Assembly: GCA_944363715.1 (NCBI GenBank)
Contig: CALVUX010000013.1
Span: forward strand, 1-55,442
Length of the DNA stretch: 55,442 bases
Origin: an uncultured Bacilli bacterium
Lineage (GTDB): Bacteria; Bacillota_I; Bacilli_A; RF39; UBA660
Reading direction: 5' to 3'
A program made the translations under genes and the position numbers. This document shows positions 17,175 to 26,019 of this stretch, in pieces. Below the pieces are notes generated by a model. The model did not search any database, had not been told where the DNA came from, and saw nothing but the letters and a program-made list of their open reading frames with translations. Every line of letters starts with the position of its first letter. The stretch's first letter is position 1.

Positions 17175-17595
17175 AATGTTTAACCTTTCTTATAATAGGT
17201 TTAATAACAAATTCTTCTATTAAAACATTCGCTAGAGAAATTAATATTGAAATAGCAAGAGCAACCCAAAAATCTAAAAGATTAAAGTATTTGCCTAAAA
17301 TCCAATCGGTTAGTTTTAAAATAAATAAATTTATAAATGGATAAAAAAGACCTAAGGTTAAACCTGTTACTGGTATTGTTAATCTAACAAGCAACGGTTT
17401 AACTGTTTGATTTAAAATATAAATTATAAATGATGCAAGTATAGAAAAAAGCACAGGATGAACAGGATTTATATAAAAAGATTTAAAAACTTTAGAAACT
17501 AAAAAGAAGACTACTGAATAACTAGCAAAATACAAAAGCCATTCTAAAAATCTATTTAATCTGATTTTTTCTTTTGTCTTTACAATTATTCTCAT
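17167..17595 (-). CDS. YvlD-like four-helix membrane protein (phage holin IV superfamily)
   Basis: The 142-residue protein has four hydrophobic helices, with the characteristic NQTVKPLLVRLTIPVTGLTL between helices two and three, followed by GLFYPFINLFILKL. This matches the YvlD/Phage_holin_4 family, which includes chromosomal membrane proteins of unknown role. AGGAGGGG precedes the ATG. Position between uvrA and lgt is common in Bacilli. The holin name is by similarity only; no lysis genes are near. Confidence 0.8.
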   Translation of the reverse strand: MRIIVKTKEKIRLNRFLEWLLYFASYSVVFFLVSKVFKSFYINPVHPVLFSILASFIIYILNQTVKPLLVRLTIPVTGLTLGLFYPFINLFILKLTDWILGKYFNLLDFWVALAISILISLANVLIEEFVIKPIIRKVKHYG

Positions 17596-17611
17596 AGTCC
17601 CCTCCTATAAC

Positions 17612-20419
17612 TTATAACATCTTCTTTAAGAATTGTCCCGTATAAGACTCTTTAACTTTACTTACTTCTTCAGGAGTACCAGTAGTAACTATACTACCAC
17701 CACCATCTCCTCCTTCAGGACCTAAATCTATGATGTAATCAGCACATTTAATAACATCTAAGTTATGTTCTATAACAAGTACTGTATCTTTATTATCGAC
17801 TATTTTTTGTAAAATTGCAAGTAACTTTTTAATGTCAGCAGAATGTAGTCCTGTCGTTGGTTCATCTAAAACAAACAAAGTCTTACCAGTCGCTTTCTTT
17901 TGTAACTCTTTAGCAAGTTTAACACGTTCAGCTTCTCCTCCAGAAAGTGTTGGAGCACTTTGACCTAATTTAATATAACCAAGTCCTACATCTTCTAATA
18001 CTTGAAGTTTATTCTTAATCTTAGGAACATTACTAAAGAACTCTAATGCTTCACTAACTCGCATATCTAAAACATCTGCAATATTCTTCTCTTTATAGTA
18101 AATGTTTAAAGTTTCTCTATTATACCTAGTGCCATGACAAACTTCACAAGGAACATAAACATCAGGTAAGAAATGCATCTCTATTTTCTTAACTCCATCA
18201 CCCCTACAAGCTTCACAACGTCCACCTTTTACATTGAAAGAAAATCTATTCTTCTCAAAGCCATACATCTTCGCTTCTTTAGTATTAGTAAATAACTCTC
18301 TAATATCATCAAATACTCCTGTATAAGTAGCAGGATTACTTCTAGGAGTTCTACCAATAGGTGATTGTGATATATCAACAAGCTTATCAATATTATCAAG
18401 GCCAAGTATCTTCTTATGTTTACCAGGCTTAGTTTTGGATTTATATAAAGTATTAGATGCAGCTTTTACAAGTATCTCATTAATCAAACTACTCTTACCA
18501 CTACCACTAACACCAGTAACACAAGTAAACGTTCCAAGAGGAATTTTGACATCTATATTTTTTAAATTATTTTCTTCTGCTCCTTTAATAGTTATGTATT
18601 TGCCAATACCTTTTCTTCTAGTTTTTGGAACCTCAATACACTCTTTTCCACTTAAATAACGTCCTGTAACACTATTATCATTTGCCATAACTTCACTAGG
18701 TGTACCTGCTGCAACTATTTTTCCACCTCTATCTCCTGCTTCAGGACCTACATCAACTAAATAGTCAGCAGCAAGCATAGTATCAGTATCATGTTCTACA
18801 ACTATCAAAGTATTACCTAAATCTCTCATCTCTAGTAATGAATTAATAAGTCTATCATTATCTCTTTGATGAAGTCCTATACTAGGTTCATCTAGTACAT
18901 ATAAAACACCAGTTAAACGAGAACCAATCTGAGTAGCAAGTCTAATACGTTGTGCCTCCCCTCCTGATAAAGTCCCCGCACTTCTTGCAAGAGTTAAATA
19001 TTCAAGACCAACATTTTTTAAGAAAGATAAACGTGATTTAATTTCTTTTAGTATAAGGTCTGCAATTTGCATCTTCTCTTCACTTAATTTAAGATTATCA
19101 AAGAAAGTAATAAGTTCTTTAATACTCATTAGGGTTACTTCATAAATATTTTTATCCCCTACCTTAACAGATAAAACTTCATCTGCAAGTCTTGCCCCAT
19201 TACACACTTCACAAGTCTGTTCTATCATAAACTTCTCTAACCATTCTCTAATCCAACTACTAGATGTTTCCATATAACGGCGCTCAAGATTATTGATTAT
19301 TCCTTCATAATAATCAGTTTGGTTAGTAACATTACCACTTTTAGAAGCAAAATGAAAATTAATTAATTCATCACTTCCATAAAGAATTAAGTCTTTCTCT
19401 CTTTCCGTTAATTTCTTAAAAGGTTTAGTAAGACTTATTTTATAATGCTTACACAAACATTCTAATTTCTTAAAATAGATATTATCAATATCATCCCCAA
19501 GAGTAACAATCGCTCCATCTTTTAAAGATTTATTCTTATCTGGAATAACTAAATCAGGATCTATTTTTAATTTAATACCAAGTCCCTTACACTCATGACA
19601 TGCTCCATAAGGTGCATTAAAACTAAATAGACGAGGTTCAAGTTCAGGTAAAGAAAAATCACAATAAGGACAAGCAAAGTCCTCTGAGTAAACAACTTCT
19701 CCACTACCTAAAAAATCAACAACTACTTTACCATTACTAAGTTTAGTAGCAACTTCTAAAGATTCAAAAAGCCTACTTCTGATACCATCTTTTAAGACAA
19801 TTCTATCTACAATTACTTCAATATTAGATTTCTTATTTTTCTCTAAAGTAATCTCTTCTGTTAAATCATGCATCTCTCCATTTACTCTAACTCTAACAAA
19901 ACCTTGTTTTCTTAAGTCATCAAGTAAATCTTTATGAGTACCTTTCTCTCCATGAACAACAGGAGCCATTATAACAAGTCTAGTACCCTCTTCATGTTCT
20001 AATATTTTATTAGTCATCTCTTCAATACTTTGACTAGTAATAGGAATATTATGATTAGGACAATATGGAACACCAACTCTTGCAAATAAAAGACGTAAGT
20101 AATCATATATTTCTGTTACAGTACCAACAGTACTACGAGGATTCTTACTAGTAGTCTTTTGATCTATACTAATCGCAGGACTAAGACCTTCTATAGAATC
20201 TACATCAGGCTTTTCAGTCCCTCCTAAAAACTGTCTAGCATAAGCAGAAAGACTCTCTACATATCTTCTTTGCCCTTCTGCATAAATCGTATCAAAAGCA
20301 AGAGAAGATTTACCACTACCACTAACACCAGTCATTACAATTAATTTATTCTTAGGTAATTCTATTGAAACATTCTTTAAATTGTTTTCTCTAGCACCTT
20401 TAACTATTATTTTATCCAT
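17612..20419 (-). CDS. uvrA: excinuclease ABC subunit A
   Basis: UvrA recognises DNA damage in nucleotide excision repair and loads UvrB. The protein of about 935 residues has two ABC ATPase modules: Walker [11 protein letters not shown] in each half, signatures LSGGEAQR and LSGGEAER, and two intact zinc modules (CPYC...CHEC and CEAC...CEVC). The start is the ATG at 20419, nine bases after AAGGAAG; a GTG at 20428 lies on top of that site. A good sigma-A promoter is at 20483-20511. uvrB and uvrC are not in the window. Confidence 0.97.
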   Translation of the reverse strand: MDKIIVKGARENNLKNVSIELPKNKLIVMTGVSGSGKSSLAFDTIYAEGQRRYVESLSAYARQFLGGTEKPDVDSIEGLSPAISIDQKTTSKNPRSTVGTVTEIYDYLRLLFARVGVPYCPNHNIPITSQSIEEMTNKILEHEEGTRLVIMAPVVHGEKGTHKDLLDDLRKQGFVRVRVNGEMHDLTEEITLEKNKKSNIEVIVDRIVLKDGIRSRLFESLEVATKLSNGKVVVDFLGSGEVVYSEDFACPYCDFSLPELEPRLFSFNAPYGACHECKGLGIKLKIDPDLVIPDKNKSLKDGAIVTLGDDIDNIYFKKLECLCKHYKISLTKPFKKLTEREKDLILYGSDELINFHFASKSGNVTNQTDYYEGIINNLERRYMETSSSWIREWLEKFMIEQTCEVCNGARLADEVLSVKVGDKNIYEVTLMSIKELITFFDNLKLSEEKMQIADLILKEIKSRLSFLKNVGLEYLTLARSAGTLSGGEAQRIRLATQIGSRLTGVLYVLDEPSIGLHQRDNDRLINSLLEMRDLGNTLIVVEHDTDTMLAADYLVDVGPEAGDRGGKIVAAGTPSEVMANDNSVTGRYLSGKECIEVPKTRRKGIGKYITIKGAEENNLKNIDVKIPLGTFTCVTGVSGSGKSSLINEILVKAASNTLYKSKTKPGKHKKILGLDNIDKLVDISQSPIGRTPRSNPATYTGVFDDIRELFTNTKEAKMYGFEKNRFSFNVKGGRCEACRGDGVKKIEMHFLPDVYVPCEVCHGTRYNRETLNIYYKEKNIADVLDMRVSEALEFFSNVPKIKNKLQVLEDVGLGYIKLGQSAPTLSGGEAERVKLAKELQKKATGKTLFVLDEPTTGLHSADIKKLLAILQKIVDNKDTVLVIEHNLDVIKCADYIIDLGPEGGDGGGSIVTTGTPEEVSKVKESYTGQFLKKML

Positions 20420-20482
20420 ATCAACCACTTCCTTAAAACGCTATTTATTATAATACAAAACAACTAATTTTTCTACTACCAA

Positions 20483-20511
20483 AATATACCATAAGTATAG
20501 CAATTAGTCAA
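20483..20511 (-). promoter_or_regulatory. uvrA promoter
   Basis: TTGACT (20506-20511), 17 bases, TATATT (20483-20488) on the minus strand. I see no Bacillus-type SOS box in the leader. Confidence 0.7.
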
Positions 20512-20530
20512 ACAAATTTTCTATAAAAAG

Positions 20531-20568
20531 AAAATAATAAAAGTATAGACCATTTTCTAATCTATACT
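20531..20568 (-). terminator. terminator after the 20570 gene
   Basis: AGTATAGA (20542-20549) and TCTATACT (20561-20568) form a stem. On the minus strand it is followed by TTTTATTATTTT. Confidence 0.7.
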
Positions 20569-20569
20569 A

Positions 20570-21265
20570 TTATCTTTGTCCTAATAAGAATGCAATTAAA
20601 GGTATTAAAAGGCTACTAGCAATTACAACAAAAGCTAAAGCATAATTAGTAACAAAAGCTGCTATATCATTATCTTTCTTTCCAGGTAATGGCATTGGAA
20701 CAATATTATCATCATCATTACCATAATGTCCTGTACTCTTAACATAACTTCTTCCCTTACTAGAACCGCCTTCTTCTAGAAGAGCCTTATTAAGTTTAGT
20801 AATCTCTTGTTTATTTTTAATCTCTATATAATCACATAAATAAGTATATCCTCCATTAACTACTATCATTTGATAATAATTAACTAAGTTCTCAGGTATA
20901 AATATTTTAAATTGTGAATAGTTTTCTTTCAAAAACTCTGGCTTTAAATGTTCCAAAGTTTCTGACAAAATACCTATCTCTAAGAAAGCTAAGTTATATA
21001 TATTATTATTTATTTTATTAGTAATATCATCATCCATTACATCAATACTTTTAAAATTAACATAATCTTCATTATTATTAGTAACACCAACTACTATATT
21101 TTTAGGATTAAAATTAATAACATAATATCCTTTACCATGAATATATTTCATTGTAGAATCCATTACATAAAAAAGACGTGTATATTCATCATTATTATGA
21201 TAAGTTTTAGTATACTCATCTAATGTCTCTTCAAAAGGAAATCTAATTATCTCTCCCATAGGCAT
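20570..21265 (-). CDS. hypothetical protein with kinase-like region and C-terminal membrane anchor
   Basis: About 231 residues. The first 140 resemble part of a protein-kinase fold: a helix with MKYIHGKGYYVINFNPKNIVV looks like a degraded catalytic loop (kinases have HxDxxxxN; the Asp is missing), followed by a short ID motif. A low-complexity linker and one hydrophobic helix (about 208-228) at the C-terminus follow, as in tail-anchored proteins. If the kinase resemblance is right it is a pseudokinase. The exact start among three clustered codons (21259-21268) is unclear. It lies 37 bases after the RelA/SpoT homologue and ends at a terminator, so it is the second gene of that operon. Confidence 0.6.
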   Translation of the reverse strand: MPMGEIIRFPFEETLDEYTKTYHNNDEYTRLFYVMDSTMKYIHGKGYYVINFNPKNIVVGVTNNNEDYVNFKSIDVMDDDITNKINNNIYNLAFLEIGILSETLEHLKPEFLKENYSQFKIFIPENLVNYYQMIVVNGGYTYLCDYIEIKNKQEITKLNKALLEEGGSSKGRSYVKSTGHYGNDDDNIVPMPLPGKKDNDIAAFVTNYALAFVVIASSLLIPLIAFLLGQR

Positions 21266-21305
21266 CACTGCTTTCTATTCTTTATACTATATATTTTAAA
21301 GCATT

Positions 21306-22772
21306 TTAAGAGTAATTACAAGTACGTTTATATTCAAGAATCTTCTCTTTCGCTCTAGTTGTCTTAACAGAATCTAACCAATAATCTTCAGGCCCTCCTC
21401 CCATTACAAAAGAAACTCTATCATTATTTTTTAATTCATAATCAAGTGGTACTTCTATTCCATTAACAATCGCTCTACTAAGATTATAACCAGTACTGTC
21501 GCCTTCTAAAAATGCTAAATCTATAGGAGTAGAACCTGAAGGTAATTCAATAGTTCTATTATTTTTAGTCCTAACATAGACATGTTCATTAGCAAATAAC
21601 TCTTTTTTAACTTTCTCTACATATAAATCATTTCTTTCAAAATATTCACTAAGAAAGTTAAGATCTTTACAAAACTGTAAATTCTCTCTTATCTCATCTT
21701 GTACTTCACTAAATGGCTTATTCTTTGAATAAATATAATAAGGAAGTCCATAAGTATCTATCATATCCATAAAATTAGTCCTAATCTGCGCTTGTACTAA
21801 ACAATTATTAACAGAAAAAACAGTATGTAGAGACTGATATAAATTAGTTTTAGGTACTGCAATAAAATCTTTAATTATTGATTTAGCAGGAATATATTCT
21901 TTATTTATAACAGCCACAGCTTTATAACAATCTAAATAATCATCAGTAATTATTTTAACAGCAAATAAATCATGTACTGCATCAAGAGTTACAATACTTG
22001 TATCACTATTATTAAACTTTCTATTAAGTTTATTTAACTTTTTATAAGTACTATAAACTTCTTTAACTCGTAATGTTACTTTTCCTTTAATATCATTATC
22101 TCTTAAAACTTTATCTACTTTTTTAATAACTTCATCCAAAGTATTTTTATTAATATCTTTATATTCATCTATTTGTCTACTTACATCATCATATTCTAAA
22201 GGATTTAAAACCTTAAAAGATAAATCTTCTAATCTTTTCTTTATCTCATACATACCAATACGATATGCTAAAGGAACATATAAATCTATTGTCTCAAGTG
22301 CATTCTCCTTTTGCTTAAATTCACTCTTAAAACCAATTGTCATCATATTATGAAGTCTATCTGCACACTTAATATGAATATCTCTAATATCATCATTAAT
22401 CGCTCTTAATATCTTAGCAGTATTCGCTTCTACTTTTTCACTCTTACTAGAGAAATTCATTCCCTTTAATTTACTAACACCATCAACAAGTCCTGCTACA
22501 CTACTTCCAAATATAGACTCTATTTCTCCTAAAGTAATATCAGTATCTTCAACAGTATCATGTAAAAGACCTGATACAATTGTTTCTGTATCATTATAAG
22601 TAGAAGCAAGAATATAGGCAACATATAAAGGATGAGTTATATAAGGCTCCCCACTCTGTCTAAACTGTCCTTCATGAAGCTTAGAAGCTAACAGATAAGC
22701 TTTTCTAATAACTTCCTCTCCTCCTATATTATTTTCTCTTACTTTATCAAGTAAATCATTAATAGTTATCAA
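21306..22772 (-). CDS. short RelA/SpoT homologue, hydrolase-type with altered synthetase site
   Basis: RSH proteins make and break (p)ppGpp. This one has 488 residues: hydrolase domain, synthetase domain and a TGS domain (about 400-460), but no ACT/zinc-finger part. Hydrolase residues are all present (His47, His71-Asp72 in LLHDTVEDT, Asp138 and Asn142 in ADRLHNM). In the synthetase domain Arg235, Lys237, Ser241, Lys245, Asp268, Lys301, Lys308, Tyr312 and His316 match, but the catalytic Glu of the E(I/V)QIRT motif is Gln327 (QAQIRT), and the following AAHWxYK motif is lost. I infer a (p)ppGpp hydrolase with little or no synthetase activity. The start is the TTG at 22772, seven bases after AGGAG; an earlier TTG at 22790 precedes that site. 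Confidence 0.88.
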   Translation of the reverse strand: MITINDLLDKVRENNIGGEEVIRKAYLLASKLHEGQFRQSGEPYITHPLYVAYILASTYNDTETIVSGLLHDTVEDTDITLGEIESIFGSSVAGLVDGVSKLKGMNFSSKSEKVEANTAKILRAINDDIRDIHIKCADRLHNMMTIGFKSEFKQKENALETIDLYVPLAYRIGMYEIKKRLEDLSFKVLNPLEYDDVSRQIDEYKDINKNTLDEVIKKVDKVLRDNDIKGKVTLRVKEVYSTYKKLNKLNRKFNNSDTSIVTLDAVHDLFAVKIITDDYLDCYKAVAVINKEYIPAKSIIKDFIAVPKTNLYQSLHTVFSVNNCLVQAQIRTNFMDMIDTYGLPYYIYSKNKPFSEVQDEIRENLQFCKDLNFLSEYFERNDLYVEKVKKELFANEHVYVRTKNNRTIELPSGSTPIDLAFLEGDSTGYNLSRAIVNGIEVPLDYELKNNDRVSFVMGGGPEDYWLDSVKTTRAKEKILEYKRTCNYS

Positions 22773-22914
22773 AATATCACTCCTATCCAAATTTATTTAC
22801 AAAAAAATGACTTACCAAAAAAGCCATTCTTATATACAACAATTAAATATATCTAAAGAACCTCTCATAACATCACTCCCTCTACCAAAGATTAGAAAGA
22901 TAATATGAACAAAT

Positions 22915-22934
22915 AAAACAAACAAGTTTGTTTT
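22915..22934 (-). terminator. palindrome at the right end of the IS element
   Basis: AAAACAAAC and GTTTGTTTT (22915-22923 and 22926-22934) form a nine-pair palindrome with T-rich sequence beyond it on the minus strand. It may be the end of the tnpB/reRNA transcript or the right-end hairpin of the element. Confidence 0.45.
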
Positions 22935-22936
22935 TA

Positions 22937-23069
22937 CCTTGTCGTTACCTCCAAGGATTCCTACTTCTTAGATAAGGTACCCCTTATTCTCCATAGGCTT
23001 AAATTCCGATAGTCGCTACCGTATTAGTCTGATTTTGTTATTTAATTATTATTTCATCTAAAACATTAT
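22937..23069 (-). ncRNA. probable reRNA (omega RNA) of the tnpB element
   Basis: The stretch just downstream of tnpB, on the same strand, holds no gene but several small stems: CGGTAG/CTATCG (23006-23021), ATAAGG/CCTTAT (22972-22987) and CCTTG/CAAGG (about 22936-22955). Conserved structured RNA at the 3' end of tnpB that extends into the element's right end is the known guide RNA of TnpB. The guide part would lie beyond the element boundary at lower coordinates; I could not fix that boundary. Confidence 0.6.
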
Positions 23070-24218
23070 CTATACTAAACTAACTAAATTATAGTATAAC
23101 TTTAATCCTTCAAACAGTATGTTTAAACTCGCATTTATATCTCTATCATTATGTGATCCACATACTGGACAATCATATTCTCTTATACTTAAATCTTTTA
23201 ACTTACTATTCTTATATCCACAATGACTACATATTTGACTACTTGGATAATAGGTATTTATTTTATAATATATCTTTCCTTTTATCTTACATTTCCACTC
23301 CATTAAAGAAAGAAATGTACTAACACACGCATCTGATAGACTTTTATTAAATGCTTTTTTCTTATCTTTAAACATATCTTTTACTAATAGATCTTCTGTT
23401 ACTATAATATCATGGTCATTCACTATCTCATTAGCTATATTGTTTAAATAATGTTTTCTATAATTTTTAATTTTAGCATGTAATCTTGCTATCTTTTCTT
23501 TTGTTTTTAAATAGTTCTTACTACCTTTAACTTGTCTTGATAACTTTCTTTGTAATCTTTTTAATCTCTTTTCAAACTTCATTATTACTTTCGGATTACT
23601 ATATTTAATACCATCACTTGTTACTACTAAATCTTTTATACCTAAGTCTATTCCTACTATAGTAGTATGGGTTACTTTATCTACTAAAATATCTTCAACT
23701 ACAACAACACTAACATAATATTTATTAGTTATTTCTTTTGTTATAGTTGCATTTAATATCCTTCCTTCTATTTTATCTTTATTTCTATATCCTCTTATTT
23801 TGACTTTACCTAATTTTGGTAATTTTATATTTCTAGTTAGTAAATCTACTTCTATATTACTATATTCTTTTTCTTTATATGTACCTCTTACACAACTAGT
23901 TCTATAAGAATGTTTACTAAATTTACTTTTAAATTTAGGATAACCTTTTCTTTTATCATAATAATCATTAAAAGCTTTACTTAAATCATCTACAGCAGAA
24001 CGTAATACAGTTGAATCTACTTCTTTTAAAAATTCATTTTCTTCTTTTAATTTAGGTAAATCTTTATGTAAATCAAATCTATTTATACTATTATTATCTT
24101 TTAAATAATTAAGATAATAATTATATATAAATCTTTTACATCCTAAAGTTTTGTTTATTAATCTCTTTTGGTCATCTGTTGGATATAACCTAAATTTATA
24201 TGCTATATATATTTCCAT
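23070..24218 (-). CDS. tnpB: IS200/IS605-type TnpB RNA-guided nuclease
   Basis: TnpB is the RuvC-type, RNA-guided DNA nuclease of IS200/IS605 and IS607 elements and the ancestor of Cas12. The 382-residue protein has an N-terminal helix-turn-helix region starting YKFRLYPTDDQK and the RuvC triad Asp191 (GIDLGIKDL), Glu275 (TEDL) and Asp360 (DRDINAS), plus a zinc ribbon Cys330-Cys333-Cys350-Cys353. Everything needed for activity is there. No tnpA transposase accompanies it, so it depends on a TnpA in trans or is a domesticated remnant. A ribosome binding site GGGAGG precedes the ATG. The element sits between the sigma factor gene and the RelA/SpoT homologue, in the same direction. Confidence 0.95.
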   Translation of the reverse strand: MEIYIAYKFRLYPTDDQKRLINKTLGCKRFIYNYYLNYLKDNNSINRFDLHKDLPKLKEENEFLKEVDSTVLRSAVDDLSKAFNDYYDKRKGYPKFKSKFSKHSYRTSCVRGTYKEKEYSNIEVDLLTRNIKLPKLGKVKIRGYRNKDKIEGRILNATITKEITNKYYVSVVVVEDILVDKVTHTTIVGIDLGIKDLVVTSDGIKYSNPKVIMKFEKRLKRLQRKLSRQVKGSKNYLKTKEKIARLHAKIKNYRKHYLNNIANEIVNDHDIIVTEDLLVKDMFKDKKKAFNKSLSDACVSTFLSLMEWKCKIKGKIYYKINTYYPSSQICSHCGYKNSKLKDLSIREYDCPVCGSHNDRDINASLNILFEGLKLYYNLVSLV

Positions 24219-24220
24219 AT

Positions 24221-24272
24221 GACGAACCTCCCTTTAGTAACTTAAGTGTACTATACAAAATATACGTTCGTC
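24221..24272 (-). repeat. inverted repeat around the tnpB ribosome binding site (left end)
   Basis: GACGAAC (24221-24227) and GTTCGTC (24266-24272) are exact inverted copies 38 bases apart. The GGGAGG site of tnpB lies immediately beside one arm. In RNA the stem would hold the start region of tnpB. It may be the subterminal structure of the element's left end. Confidence 0.5.
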
Positions 24273-24307
24273 AATACATTTTTTCGCTTTTTCAATATAA
24301 ATTTCCT

Positions 24308-24336
24308 ATTAGACAAAGAAAAGTAATATTTGTCAA
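24308..24336 (-). promoter_or_regulatory. possible promoter of the tnpB element
   Basis: TTGACA (24331-24336), 17 bases, TCTAAT (24308-24313) on the minus strand. The -35 overlaps the stop codon of the sigma factor gene, so the match may be partly chance. Confidence 0.45.
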
Positions 24337-24902
24337 CAACTAATTTTAATTTTTTCCCTCATCGCTTTAATAACTCTGCTAATATGAGAAGAACTAACTT
24401 CTAAAAGTTCTTCTATTTCAAAATATTTAAAATTATTAAGTCTCAAAGTAATAATAGCAGAATCTAATTGACTTAAATTATCTAAATAGTCATCTAATTT
24501 ATTATATATATCTAAATTATCTATAGAATCATATGGATCTACTGCCCTAGAATCTCTAACTTCAAAATCTAACTCTTGATATTTTAAAAGAGGTCTATTC
24601 TTAAGAGTAAGAATACTTCTATACATAAAATTAAAACTAGACGTTAAACATACTAAAAGAAAAGAATAAAACAAAGTTCCCTTATTAGAATCAAATTTCT
24701 TAATAGCATGGTTAAAAGCAATGATACCTTCTTGTAAAAAGTCATCAAGAGTAAATCCTTCATAGTGATTAGCTTTTAAATAATTATAATACTCTAAAGC
24801 TTTACTATAAATAATAGGCTTATATTTCTTAAGCATAATATCATAAGCCACTTCATCATTATCGTAAATTAAGTCTAATAGTTCATAATCATTATACTGC
24901 AT
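24333..24902 (-). CDS. sigH: SigH-like sigma factor
   Basis: The 189-residue protein is a sigma-70 family member: region 2 around YEGFTLDDFLQEGIIAFNHAIKKFD (near 48-72) and a region 4 helix-turn-helix at about 150-185 (FEIEELLEVSSSHISRVIKAM). Its place after cysS, mrnC and rlmB is exactly that of sigH (spo0H) in Bacillus, which starts sporulation and transition-phase genes. Sequence and position together favour SigH, though region 4 is not diagnostic. It follows rlmB by five bases. The nusG-rplKAJL-rpoBC genes that usually follow are not here. Confidence 0.8.
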   Translation of the reverse strand: MQYNDYELLDLIYDNDEVAYDIMLKKYKPIIYSKALEYYNYLKANHYEGFTLDDFLQEGIIAFNHAIKKFDSNKGTLFYSFLLVCLTSSFNFMYRSILTLKNRPLLKYQELDFEVRDSRAVDPYDSIDNLDIYNKLDDYLDNLSQLDSAIITLRLNNFKYFEIEELLEVSSSHISRVIKAMREKIKISC

Positions 24903-24907
24903 AAATC

Positions 24908-25612
24908 CTACTTTCTACTTCGGACTACCTCATATATCAATATCCCTGCTGCAACAGAAGCATTTAAGCTATCTATTTTAGGACTAATTGGAATAGTAAT
25001 TAGAAAGTCACAAGATTCTTTAACAAGTTTACTCATACCTTTCTCTTCATTACCAATAATAAGACATATCTTACCATTATAATCTACATCTCTATAGTCT
25101 TCCCCATTCATAACTGTACCATATATCCAAAAACCATTATCTTTAAGTGTTTTAATAGTATTATTAAGATTAGTAACCAAGACTATATCAATATCAAATA
25201 CTGCACCTACACTAGTCTTAACAACAGTAGAGTTTACAAGTACTTGTCTATCATTAGGAATAATAATTGCATTAAACCCGGCAGCAACAGCTGTCCTAAT
25301 AATAGCACCAAAGTTATGAGGATCAAGAATATGATCTAAGATAAGGATTTTATCATCTCCTCTATCTAGTATTTTATTTAAAGGAGTATATTGGTAGTCC
25401 TCCATATCGATGATTATACCTTGGTGATTATCCTTAGTCAAATTATCAATTTCCGATTTTTGAACAAATTTTATCTTAGATTTTGGAAATTCCCCTAGCA
25501 AATTTTTAATTTTCAAGTAATATTTCTCCTCAATTTTCAATTTTCTAACTTTTTTTAAAAGTTTTTCATCACTAAATATTCTTTCGGCTACATTTCTTCC
25601 ATATACTAACAT
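24908..25612 (-). CDS. rlmB: 23S rRNA 2'-O-methyltransferase, TrmH/RlmB family
   Basis: A SPOUT-fold enzyme using S-adenosylmethionine; RlmB methylates the 2'-OH of a guanosine in 23S rRNA. The 234-residue protein has the N-terminal substrate domain starting LVYGRNVAERI and the knotted domain with ILDHILDPHNFGAIIRTA (near 112), GNEEKGMS and the final SLNASVAAGILIYEV, as in the family. The start is overlapped by mrnC (seven bases) and has GGAGGAAT. Family members differ in target base, so the exact site is inferred from synteny. Confidence 0.9.
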   Translation of the reverse strand: MLVYGRNVAERIFSDEKLLKKVRKLKIEEKYYLKIKNLLGEFPKSKIKFVQKSEIDNLTKDNHQGIIIDMEDYQYTPLNKILDRGDDKILILDHILDPHNFGAIIRTAVAAGFNAIIIPNDRQVLVNSTVVKTSVGAVFDIDIVLVTNLNNTIKTLKDNGFWIYGTVMNGEDYRDVDYNGKICLIIGNEEKGMSKLVKESCDFLITIPISPKIDSLNASVAAGILIYEVVRSRK

Positions 25613-25986
25613 AATTCCTCCACTATATAATTCATAACTTCATATATTCTATCCATTCTATTACTAAGTTTCAAATACCCAATTAGTGCTTCTATTGCAG
25701 TCGCTTTTTTATATTCTATCACACTACATCCTTTAGGATTAGCATGACTCTTAGCATTCCTAGCTCGTTTAATAACACTAATCTCATCTTCATTAAAGAA
25801 GTCACTATCTAACATTTTATCTAAAAAATAAGCTTGTCTTTTCGCACTAACATAATTAATAGATTCCTTCTGCAAATCATTAACTTTATTAATTTTTTTC
25901 TTAATTAAAAAATCTCTAATATACTCTTCATAAACTGCATCACCTAAATAAGCAAGTACTAAAGAATTAACACATCTAATATCCAT
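25606..25986 (-). CDS. mrnC: Mini-ribonuclease III
   Basis: Mini-III is a ribonuclease III catalytic domain without the double-stranded RNA-binding domain. In Bacillus it matures 23S rRNA ends. The 126-residue protein has the active-site signature LVLAYLGDAVYEEYIR (residues 7-22) and the second acidic region near the C-terminus (AIEALIGYL). The ATG at 25986 follows AGGAG by seven bases; a GTG at 25992 lies too close. Next to cysS and rlmB as in Bacillus. Confidence 0.93.
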   Translation of the reverse strand: MDIRCVNSLVLAYLGDAVYEEYIRDFLIKKKINKVNDLQKESINYVSAKRQAYFLDKMLDSDFFNEDEISVIKRARNAKSHANPKGCSVIEYKKATAIEALIGYLKLSNRMDRIYEVMNYIVEELC

Positions 25987-26019
25987 AAACACTCTCCTAA
26001 AGAAAAAAGACTATAAAGT

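Noticed and set aside
17167-17595. prophage holin
   Set aside because: The family name contains holin, but no phage genes are around and the uvrA-lgt position is that of the chromosomal YvlD-type gene.
22840-22906. short leader peptide (MRGSLDIFNCCI) before the RelA/SpoT gene
   Set aside because: Only twelve codons, no amino-acid bias and no attenuator; treated as chance.
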